A stretch of DNA of 64,000 bases from HTCC5015 sp051747425 (GTDB lineage: Bacteria > Pseudomonadota > Gammaproteobacteria > HTCC5015), in NCBI GenBank assembly GCA_051747425.1, contig JBNJGD010000008.1, positions 1-64,000 of the forward strand. The letters are read 5' to 3'. A program made the position numbers and the translations under genes. This document shows, piece by piece, positions 41,749 through 48,690 of this stretch (positions within the stretch are counted from its first letter, which is position 1; each line of letters opens with the position of its first letter). Under the pieces are notes generated by a model. It was not told the DNA's origin and searched no databases. It saw only the letters and a program-made list of their open reading frames with translations.

Positions 41749-43125
41749 ATGACCACTGAAGTTAAGGTGCCACAACTGCCAGAATCCGTCGCCGACGCCA
41801 CTGTAGCCGCCTGGCACAAAAAGCCCGGAGACAGCGTCAAGCGCGATGAGAACCTGGTCGATATCGAAACCGACAAGGTGATTCTCGAAGTGCCGGCCCC
41901 CGCCGACGGTGTGCTGGAGGAAATTCTCGAGGATGCCGGAGCCACGGTGACGGCGGATCAGGTGCTGGGCAAGATGAAGGCTGGTGAGCCCCCCGCGGCC
42001 GACAGTGGTAAATCCGACAAGTCGAAAAAGGACGAGGACAAAAACGCGGCCAAATCCGATAAAGCCGACGACTCTGACAAGCAAGACAAGGGCGCCGGGA
42101 AGAAGGCTTCGAAAAGCGATGAGAAGCAAAAGGAATCCGGCGAGAAGTCGCAAAAAGACAACAAAGCCGAGCAAAAGTCGGATGAGAGCGAATCAAAAGC
42201 GGGTTCACAGCCCCTGAGCCCCGCCGTGCGCAAACTGGTGGAACAGCATCAGCTGGACAGCGATGATATCGAGGGCACGGGCAAGAATGGCCGCATTCTC
42301 AAGGAGGATGTGCTCAAGTACATCGAGTCGCGGCCGGCCCACGAGTCCGCCCGGATGGCCAGGGAAATGAGCGACGAGGACAAAAACAATACCCAGGCCC
42401 CCGAGAAGCTCACCACAGAGGGCGACCGGCCCGAGAAGCGCGTGCCGATGACCCGCCTGCGCAAGCGGATTGCCGAGCGCCTGGTGGGTGCCCAGCAAAC
42501 GGCGGCTATCCTGACCACCTTCAATGAGGTGAACATGCAGCCGGTGATGGACCTGCGCAGCAAGTTCAAGGACCAGTTCGAGAAAAATCACGGTGTGCGC
42601 CTGGGCTTTATGTCCTTCTTCGTCAAGGCTGCGGTAGAGGCGCTCAAGCGTTTCCCCGAGATCAATGCCTCCATCGACGGCGATGACATCGTTTATCATG
42701 GTTACCAGGATGTCGGCGTTGCCGTGTCTTCGCCCCGCGGTCTGGTGGTGCCCGTGCTCAGAAACGCAGAGCACATGAGCATGGCCGATATTGAAAAGAC
42801 CATCACCCAGTACGGTCAGCAGTCCAAGGATGGCACCCTCAATGTCAACGACTTGCAGGGCGGCACCTTCACCATCACCAACGGTGGCGTGTTCGGTTCG
42901 CTGCTCTCCACACCCATCCTCAATCCGCCGCAAAGCGCTATCCTGGGCATGCACCAGACCAAGGAGCGTCCGGTGGTGGAGAACGGTGAAATCGTGATCC
43001 GGCCCATGATGTATCTGGCCGTGTCCTACGATCACCGGATTGTCGATGGCAAGGAAGCGGTGCAGTTTCTGGTCACCATCAAGGAGCTGCTCGAAGAGCC
43101 GGCTCGCATTATGTTGAACATTTAA
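41749..43125 (+). CDS. sucB: 2-oxoglutarate dehydrogenase E2 (dihydrolipoyl succinyltransferase)
   Basis: 458-residue core subunit that transfers succinyl to CoA. The lipoyl domain (1-78) has its lipoylated Lys43 in DIETDKVILE. A linker (about 82-152) is made almost only of Lys, Asp, Ser and Glu. The E1/E3-binding domain follows (about 155-195, LSPAVRKLVEQH...GRILKEDV), then the catalytic domain with YDHRIVDGKEAVQFL near the end. The charged linker is unusual; the family normally uses Ala/Pro-rich linkers. Confidence 0.97.
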   Translation: MTTEVKVPQLPESVADATVAAWHKKPGDSVKRDENLVDIETDKVILEVPAPADGVLEEILEDAGATVTADQVLGKMKAGEPPAADSGKSDKSKKDEDKNAAKSDKADDSDKQDKGAGKKASKSDEKQKESGEKSQKDNKAEQKSDESESKAGSQPLSPAVRKLVEQHQLDSDDIEGTGKNGRILKEDVLKYIESRPAHESARMAREMSDEDKNNTQAPEKLTTEGDRPEKRVPMTRLRKRIAERLVGAQQTAAILTTFNEVNMQPVMDLRSKFKDQFEKNHGVRLGFMSFFVKAAVEALKRFPEINASIDGDDIVYHGYQDVGVAVSSPRGLVVPVLRNAEHMSMADIEKTITQYGQQSKDGTLNVNDLQGGTFTITNGGVFGSLLSTPILNPPQSAILGMHQTKERPVVENGEIVIRPMMYLAVSYDHRIVDGKEAVQFLVTIKELLEEPARIMLNI

Positions 43126-43131
43126 AACGCG

Positions 43132-43152
43132 GGGGCGACAGCGGTCGTCCCC
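43132..43152 (+). other. GC hairpin in the sucB-lpd gap
   Basis: Stem GGGGCGAC / GTCGTCCCC with one bulged T and a 4-nt loop, not followed by T-run. It sits between the sucB stop and the lpd ribosome site. Confidence 0.55.
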
Positions 43153-43171
43153 ACGGAGAAAGGAAAACCCC

Positions 43172-44623
43172 ATGTCAGAAAAGTACGATGTCATCGTGAT
43201 TGGCGCCGGCCCCGCCGGCTATGAGTGTGGCATTCGCTGCGCCCAGCTCGGTCTCAACACGGCCGTGGTGGAACAGTGGCTGGACAGCAGTGAAAAGCCC
43301 GCGCTGGGCGGCACTTGCCTCAATGTCGGCTGTATTCCCTCCAAGGCCCTGCTGGAGTCCTCCCATCTCTACGACGAGGCCAACCGGCACTTTGGCGACC
43401 ACGGTATTGAACTCAAGGACCTCAAGGTCGATGTGCCGGCGATGATGGCGCGCAAGGACAAGGTAGTCAGCGAGCTGACCGGCGGCATTGCCCAGCTCTT
43501 TAAAGCCAATGGCGTGACCTGGCTCAAGGGCCACGGCAAGGTGCTGGCGGACAAGGAGGTGGAAATCACTCCCCACGATGGCGAGGCCTACAGCGCCACC
43601 GCCGATAATGTGGTCATCGCCACCGGTTCCCAGCCTGTGGAACTGTCCATTGCCCCCTTTGATGGCGAGTACATCGTCGACTCCACCGGCGCCCTGGAAT
43701 TTGATAGCGTGCCCGGGAAACTCGGCGTGATTGGCGCCGGTGTGATCGGTCTGGAACTGGGCAGCGTCTGGCGCCGCCTGGGCTCGGAGGTGACCGTGAT
43801 TGAGGCGATGGATGACTTCCTCTCCATCGCTGACCAGGACACGGCCAAAATGGCACAACGCCTTTTCAAGAAACAGGGACTCGATATTCAGCTCGGCGCC
43901 CGCCTGACCAAGGCGGAAGTGACCGGTCGCGGCAAAAGCCGCAAGGTCACGGTGACCTACAGCGACGGCGAGGGCGAGAAGACCGCCAAGTTCGATAAAT
44001 TGATCGTCGCAGTGGGCCGCCAGCCCTATACCGACGGACTGTTTACCAGCAACGCCGACCTGGCCAAAGACGAGCGCGGGTTTGTCCATGTGGATGACCA
44101 GTGCCGCACCTCGGTGCCCGGCATTTACGCGGCGGGCGATGTGGTTCGCGGCCCAATGCTGGCCCACAAGGGCATGGAAGAGGGCGTCATGGTGGCCGAA
44201 CTGATCGCCGGCGAACACGGCCAGGTCAATTACGACGCCGTGCCCAATGTGATTTATACCTACCCGGAGATTGCCTGGGTAGGCAAAACCGAGCAGGAGC
44301 TCAAATCGGCGGGCGTTGACTACAAAAGCGGCAGCTTCCCCATGGCGGCCTCCGGCAGAGCCAAAGCTTCCGGCAACAGCGACGGCCACATAAAGGTGCT
44401 CTCGGACCAGCAAACCGATCGCGTACTGGGCGTACACATGGTTTGCGCCAATGCCTCCGAGATGATTGCCCAGGCCGTTCAGGCGCTGGAGTTCGGGGCC
44501 AGTACAGAAGATCTTCAGTTGATGATGTATGCCCACCCGACGCTCAGCGAGGCGCTCCACGAGGCCTCACTGGCCGTGGATGGAAGGCCGATACACATCG
44601 CCCCGCGGCCCAAACGCCAGTAA
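43172..44623 (+). CDS. lpd: Dihydrolipoyl dehydrogenase (E3)
   Basis: 483-residue flavoenzyme that reoxidises dihydrolipoyl groups with NAD+. It has the FAD motif GAGPAGYECG, the redox-active disulfide GGTCLNVGCIPSKALL, the NAD motif GVIGAGVIGLELGSVW and the C-terminal His-Glu pair in AHPTLSEALHEA. It is dedicated to the 2-oxoglutarate complex by its place in the operon and may also serve other complexes. Confidence 0.98.
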   Translation: MSEKYDVIVIGAGPAGYECGIRCAQLGLNTAVVEQWLDSSEKPALGGTCLNVGCIPSKALLESSHLYDEANRHFGDHGIELKDLKVDVPAMMARKDKVVSELTGGIAQLFKANGVTWLKGHGKVLADKEVEITPHDGEAYSATADNVVIATGSQPVELSIAPFDGEYIVDSTGALEFDSVPGKLGVIGAGVIGLELGSVWRRLGSEVTVIEAMDDFLSIADQDTAKMAQRLFKKQGLDIQLGARLTKAEVTGRGKSRKVTVTYSDGEGEKTAKFDKLIVAVGRQPYTDGLFTSNADLAKDERGFVHVDDQCRTSVPGIYAAGDVVRGPMLAHKGMEEGVMVAELIAGEHGQVNYDAVPNVIYTYPEIAWVGKTEQELKSAGVDYKSGSFPMAASGRAKASGNSDGHIKVLSDQQTDRVLGVHMVCANASEMIAQAVQALEFGASTEDLQLMMYAHPTLSEALHEASLAVDGRPIHIAPRPKRQ

Positions 44624-44643
44624 CCGGGCGCCCCGGCGCCCGG
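44624..44643 (+). other. GC hairpin in the lpd-sucC gap
   Basis: Perfect 8-bp stem CCGGGCGC / GCGCCCGG with 4-nt loop, beginning right after the lpd stop codon and not followed by T-run. Confidence 0.6.
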
Positions 44644-44675
44644 CACAACTCTATCAATCAGGAGAACACCCAACG

Positions 44676-45839
44676 ATGAATTTGCACGAATACCAAGCGA
44701 AAGCGCTGTTCCAGAGCTACGGTGTCCCCGTGCCGGATCACCGCGTCGTCAGCGACGCCGATGAAGTGGCCCGCGCCGTATCGGAACTCGGTACCAGCCG
44801 CGTGGTGGTCAAGGCGCAGGTTCACGCCGGCGGCCGGGGCAAGGCCGGCGGGGTCAAATTGGTGGACAGCGCCGAAGCTGCCACCGAGGCCGCCCGGGAG
44901 ATGCTCGGCACCCGATTGGTGACTTTCCAGACCGATGAAAAGGGTCAGCCGGTCAATCAGGTGCTGGTGGAAATGCCCAGCGACATCGACAACGAGCTCT
45001 ATCTGGGGGCGGTGCTCGACCGCGCCAGCCAGCGAGTGGTGATCATGGCCTCCACCGAGGGTGGCGTCGATATCGAGAAGGTCGCCGAGGAAACCCCGGA
45101 AAAGATCCTCAAGGCGACGGTCAATCCACTGGTGGGCCTGATGCCCTACCAGGCTCGGGAGCTGGCCTTCGGTCTTGGCCTGAAGGGAGACCAGATTAAA
45201 CAGTTCGGCAAAATCGTCGGCGGTCTGGCTCGCCTGTTTGTGGAAAAGGACCTGTCCCTGATCGAAGTCAACCCGCTGGTGATCACTGGCGAGGGCGACC
45301 TGATCTGTCTCGACGGCAAGATCAATGTCGACGAAAACGCACTCTATCGCCACAGCGATCTGGTGGAACTGCGCGACGAGAGTCAGGAAGACGAGCGCGA
45401 GAACCGGGCCAAGGCCTGGGACCTCAACTATGTCGCCCTGGAGGGCAATATCGGTTGCATGGTGAACGGCGCCGGTCTGGCCATGGCCACCATGGACCTG
45501 GTCAAGCTGCATGGCGGGTTGCCGGCCAACTTTCTGGATGTTGGCGGCGGCGCCACCAAGGAGCGAGTGACCGAGGCGTTCAAAATCATTCTCTCCGACA
45601 GCAGCGTCAGGACGGTGCTGGTCAATATCTTCGGTGGCATTGTCCGCTGTGACCTGATTGCCGAGGGCATCATCGCCGCAGTGGAAGAGGTCGGCGTGGA
45701 AATCCCCGTGGTCGTGCGCCTCGAGGGCAACAACGCCGAGCGCGGCAGCGAGCTGCTTAACAAGAGCAGTTTCAACATCCTCGCCGCCAAATCACTCACC
45801 GATGCCGCGCAGCAAGCTGTTGCGCAGGCCAAGTCCTAG
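44676..45839 (+). CDS. sucC: Succinyl-CoA synthetase beta subunit
   Basis: 387-residue ATP-grasp subunit of succinyl-CoA synthetase, which makes ATP or GTP from succinyl-CoA. The start MNLHEYQAKALFQSYGVPVP is diagnostic. QVHAGGRGKAGGVKL is the nucleotide-binding loop and GGGATKERVTEAFKI is near the C-terminal CoA/flavodoxin-like domain. ATG at 44676 has AGGAG upstream. It is 10 nt from sucD. Confidence 0.98.
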   Translation: MNLHEYQAKALFQSYGVPVPDHRVVSDADEVARAVSELGTSRVVVKAQVHAGGRGKAGGVKLVDSAEAATEAAREMLGTRLVTFQTDEKGQPVNQVLVEMPSDIDNELYLGAVLDRASQRVVIMASTEGGVDIEKVAEETPEKILKATVNPLVGLMPYQARELAFGLGLKGDQIKQFGKIVGGLARLFVEKDLSLIEVNPLVITGEGDLICLDGKINVDENALYRHSDLVELRDESQEDERENRAKAWDLNYVALEGNIGCMVNGAGLAMATMDLVKLHGGLPANFLDVGGGATKERVTEAFKIILSDSSVRTVLVNIFGGIVRCDLIAEGIIAAVEEVGVEIPVVVRLEGNNAERGSELLNKSSFNILAAKSLTDAAQQAVAQAKS

Positions 45840-45849
45840 GAGTTTCGCA

Positions 45850-46722
45850 ATGAGCGTACTGGTCGATAAAAATACCAAAGTGCTGTGTCAAGGGTTCACT
45901 GGCAAGCAGGGCACTTTCCACTCGGAACAGGCCATCGAATACGGCACGCAGATGGTCGGCGGTGTGACCCCGGGCAAGGGGGGAACAGAGCATCTGGGCC
46001 TGCCGGTCTTCAATACCGTGCGCGAGGCCGTGGCGGAAACCGGCGCCAACGCCAGCGTGATCTATGTGCCCGCGCCGTTTTGCAAGGACTCCATTATCGA
46101 GGCCGCCGAGGCGGGCATCGAACTGGTGGTCTGCATCACAGAGGGCATTCCCACACTCGACATGCTGGAAGCCAAAATGGTGGTGGACAGCCTGGGCGTA
46201 CGCCTGATTGGACCCAACTGTCCCGGCATCATCACCCCCGGCGAGTGCAAGATCGGCATCATGCCCGGGCACATTCACAAACCGGGCAAGGTGGGCATCG
46301 TCTCCCGTTCCGGCACACTGACCTATGAGGCGGTGAAGCAGACCACCGACCTGGGCTTTGGCCAGAGCACCTGTATCGGTATCGGCGGCGACCCGATTCC
46401 CGGCACCGGCTTTATCGATGCCCTGGAGCTGTTCCAGAACGACCCCGAGACCGAGGCCATTTTGATGGTGGGCGAGATTGGCGGTACCGCCGAGGAAGAG
46501 GCCGCCGAGTACATCCGCGAGAATGTCGATATCCCGGTGGTGTCCTACATTGCCGGGGTGACCGCGCCCAAGGGCAAGCGAATGGGTCATGCCGGGGCGA
46601 TCATCGCCGGTGGCAAGGGCACGGCGGCGGACAAGTTCGCCGCCCTGCAGGCGGCCGGTGTGGCCACCGTCGACTCGCCCGCCGAAATGGGCAACGCGCT
46701 CAAGGAACTCACGGGCTGGTAG
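45850..46722 (+). CDS. sucD: Succinyl-CoA synthetase alpha subunit
   Basis: 290-residue CoA-binding subunit. The N-terminal SVLVDKNTKVLCQGFTGKQGTFH is typical, and the phosphorylated His lies in the C-terminal GKRMGHAGAIIAGGKGTA. It is the last gene of the suc operon. No terminator is visible before the next coding region. Confidence 0.98.
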   Translation: MSVLVDKNTKVLCQGFTGKQGTFHSEQAIEYGTQMVGGVTPGKGGTEHLGLPVFNTVREAVAETGANASVIYVPAPFCKDSIIEAAEAGIELVVCITEGIPTLDMLEAKMVVDSLGVRLIGPNCPGIITPGECKIGIMPGHIHKPGKVGIVSRSGTLTYEAVKQTTDLGFGQSTCIGIGGDPIPGTGFIDALELFQNDPETEAILMVGEIGGTAEEEAAEYIRENVDIPVVSYIAGVTAPKGKRMGHAGAIIAGGKGTAADKFAALQAAGVATVDSPAEMGNALKELTGW

Positions 46723-46728
46723 GCCGTC

Positions 46729-47076
46729 GTGCTCAACGCCCTCGCCCGCGGCATCAACGCCGTTACTGATTGCAATGCTTTGTGGTGGCCGGTGGTGCAC
46801 TGGCGGCCGCTGCGGGACGGTCGCTACAGCGCCCGCCGGGCGCTGCTGTTGAGCCTTTTTATTGCCCTGGCGGCCACTGTGCTGGCCCTGCTGCTGTTGC
46901 TTTGGCAACAGCGGCCGCCAGGAGTTCGGACTGCCGCCCTGCTGTTTTCAGCTATCTGGGGGCTGACCGCGCTGTTTCAGGCCCTCATGGCCTGGGCCTG
47001 GAACCGACGGGCTCAAGCGCTGCGCCGGCGCGGCGAGGCCGGGCACATTGCCAACGCAACGCAAGAGGTGACCAGC
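46729..47076 (+). other. Open membrane-protein segment in frame with msrB
   Basis: From GTG 46729 (7 nt after sucD) the frame stays open for 116 codons straight into msrB. The predicted peptide looks like a genuine membrane protein, with a Trp-rich start (ALWWPVVHWRPLRDGRY) and two hydrophobic helices (about residues 37-59 and 68-91), then a basic tail. It could be the N-terminal part of a membrane-anchored MsrB, or a separate small protein whose stop codon was lost. No good ribosome site precedes 46729. Apart from this, the 354 nt between sucD and msrB hold nothing visible. Confidence 0.45.
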
Positions 47077-47526
47077 ATGAAAACCATCCAGTGGGACGAT
47101 ATCCTCGACTATGCCCGCAGCGCCAATCCGGCGCCGCCGAGAGTGGTGGAAAAATCCGACGACGAGTGGCGGGAACAACTCGATCCCGAGGTCTACCGGA
47201 TTACCCGCCAGCGCGGCACCGAGCCGCCCCACAGTTCGGCCATGTGCCAGGCCGTGGAGCCGGGACAGTACGCCTGCGCCTGTTGCGGAGAACACCTCTT
47301 CGATGCCGATGAGAAGTTTGACAGCGGCACGGGCTGGCCGTCGTTTACCCAGCCGGTGCGCGCCGATGTGGTGGCCTACAACAGCGACAGCGGTTTTGGC
47401 ATGCAGCGAATTGAGGCGGTGTGCAATTGCTGCGGCGCTCACCTGGGACATGTCTTCCCGGACGGTCCGGCACCCAGTGGTCTGCGCTACTGCATCAATG
47501 CACTGTCTCTGGAGAAGCGGGGCTGA
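47077..47526 (+). CDS. msrB: Peptide-methionine (R)-S-oxide reductase
   Basis: 149 residues from ATG 47077, which has AAGAGG 8-10 nt upstream. It reduces methionine-R-sulfoxide in proteins. The zinc site is two CxxC pairs (C67/C70 and C116/C119) and the catalytic Cys139 is in GLRYCINALSLE. GTGWPSFTQP and GHVFPDGP are family motifs. Cys, not selenocysteine, is used despite selenium metabolism in this genome. The frame is open upstream, so a longer membrane-bound form starting at 46729 is possible. The 3' end overlaps the convergent gene by 32 nt. Confidence 0.93.
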   Translation: MKTIQWDDILDYARSANPAPPRVVEKSDDEWREQLDPEVYRITRQRGTEPPHSSAMCQAVEPGQYACACCGEHLFDADEKFDSGTGWPSFTQPVRADVVAYNSDSGFGMQRIEAVCNCCGAHLGHVFPDGPAPSGLRYCINALSLEKRG

Positions 47527-48283
47527 TACCGGGCTGTTCCGGCTGTTCGCTCTTCAGCGTCGCCAACAACTCACGGTAGCGGCCGCTGTCGACCAGGTGT
47601 TGCAGACCGAGGTCAAAGGCGTCGCGGAGAGTGCTGTCGGTAAAGCTGACATAGTGCGGCGTCTCCGGGAGTATCGGGTGGCTGGCCACCTCTATCGCAC
47701 GCAGTGCCGGCTCCAGCGATTGCTTGAGGTGTTGGAAAATATTGCGGTCCATCACCACGACATCCGTGCGCCCGCGCAACAATAATTCCACCTGTGACTG
47801 CTGATTGGCGACCTCGCTGTAGTTCGGGTGGCGACTCGCCAGATCGCGATACGCCTCGCCGAGAAACTGCCGGGCACTTTGAAAGCCCACAACCCGGAAG
47901 TCGAGGAGATCGTCTAACCGTTTTATATCCAGCTGGTCGGAGGCTCGGCTAATGACCCGGTTCTGATAGTGAATGACGGGCTTTGAATAGAAGAGGCCGT
48001 CGATACCCAAGGGTACATTAATAGCCCCATCCACCTGGCCGCCCCGGAGCAGGAGCGCGGCGCGTTTGTTGGAGGTGTAGATGGTGGTCCCCATTTCCAG
48101 TCCGGAGTGGGCCAGGGCCTCGCGCACGATGGCCAGCTGCGGTCCGGAGTCCTGCTCGCTGTCAATGTAGGGTGCCAGATAGGCGCTGGCGGCAAAGTGA
48201 AGCGGCTCGGCCCAGGTGAACTGGGCAAACAGCAGGCCGACAAGGGCCGCGGTCAGGTTAATACTGGCTCTTTGCCGTTTCAT
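47495..48283 (-). CDS. Periplasmic amino-acid-type substrate-binding protein
   Basis: 262 residues from ATG 48283, with a signal peptide (about 1-25). The mature part resembles the SBP_bac_3 fold (AYLAPYIDSEQDSGPQLAIVREAL; VDGAINVPLGIDGLFYSKPV; VVVMDRNIF). No permease or ATPase is near, so it may be an orphan sensor-type binding protein. Its start overlaps the stop of the DUF2061 gene (ATGA), showing translational coupling. Confidence 0.82.
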   Translation of the reverse strand: MKRQRASINLTAALVGLLFAQFTWAEPLHFAASAYLAPYIDSEQDSGPQLAIVREALAHSGLEMGTTIYTSNKRAALLLRGGQVDGAINVPLGIDGLFYSKPVIHYQNRVISRASDQLDIKRLDDLLDFRVVGFQSARQFLGEAYRDLASRHPNYSEVANQQSQVELLLRGRTDVVVMDRNIFQHLKQSLEPALRAIEVASHPILPETPHYVSFTDSTLRDAFDLGLQHLVDSGRYRELLATLKSEQPEQPGISPASPETVH

Positions 48284-48507
48284 ACAGGTGATGACTCCGC
48301 TCGGGGCTGGATTCCAGTATACGCCAAAGCCGCTGGCCCGGTAGTAGGCCTCGCCCACAGTTTCTCGTGGAAATAGTAGGCGACGGTATTGATGGCCGGT
48401 TCGATCAGGGCCACGCTGCCGCCGATCACCACGCTTCCGGTGAGTCCCCAGGTGACGCCAAAGGCCACGGCAAAGTGCATGATGGCGAATGAAAGCGTTT
48501 TCTTCAT
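48280..48507 (-). CDS. DUF2061 membrane protein
   Basis: 75-residue protein with two hydrophobic helices (FAIMHFAVAFGVTWGLTGSV and VVIGGSVALIEPAINTVAYY) ending HEKLW, matching the DUF2061 family of unknown function. ATG at 48507 is preferred over 48513 because the GAGGAG site is then 8 nt away. It is the first gene of a two-gene operon with the binding protein, downstream of a possible Fur box. Confidence 0.85.
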   Translation of the reverse strand: MKKTLSFAIMHFAVAFGVTWGLTGSVVIGGSVALIEPAINTVAYYFHEKLWARPTTGPAALAYTGIQPRAESSPV

Positions 48508-48561
48508 GGTCATTACTCCTCGTCAGGGTTTCATCATAGAGCGGTCTGGTTATTATTTAAA

Positions 48562-48576
48562 TGAGATTGGTTATCA
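48562..48576. promoter_or_regulatory. Possible Fur box
   Basis: TGAGATTGGTTATCA matches 11 of 14 bases of the 7-1-7 Fur consensus. It lies in an AT-rich island (about 48530-48600) 55 nt upstream of the DUF2061 start, which suggests iron control of the DUF2061-binding protein pair. Confidence 0.5.
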
Positions 48577-48690
48577 ATTAATGATAGCTTTTGTCAATCA
48601 GTTCAGCGCCGCCTGGTTCGTTTACTGGCGCTTTCGCTCGCCGGGGAAAGGGGCGACACCGCCGCTGTGGACTGCGTATAATTGCCGCCC

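Noticed and set aside
41749..43125. Possible frameshift or repeat expansion in sucB because of the low-complexity linker.
   Set aside because: The frame is continuous and all downstream domains are intact in the same frame; the linker is simply unusual in composition.
47077..47526. Search for a selenocysteine codon in MsrB, given selenium genes nearby.
   Set aside because: The catalytic position is an ordinary Cys codon, and no in-frame TGA or hairpin is present.
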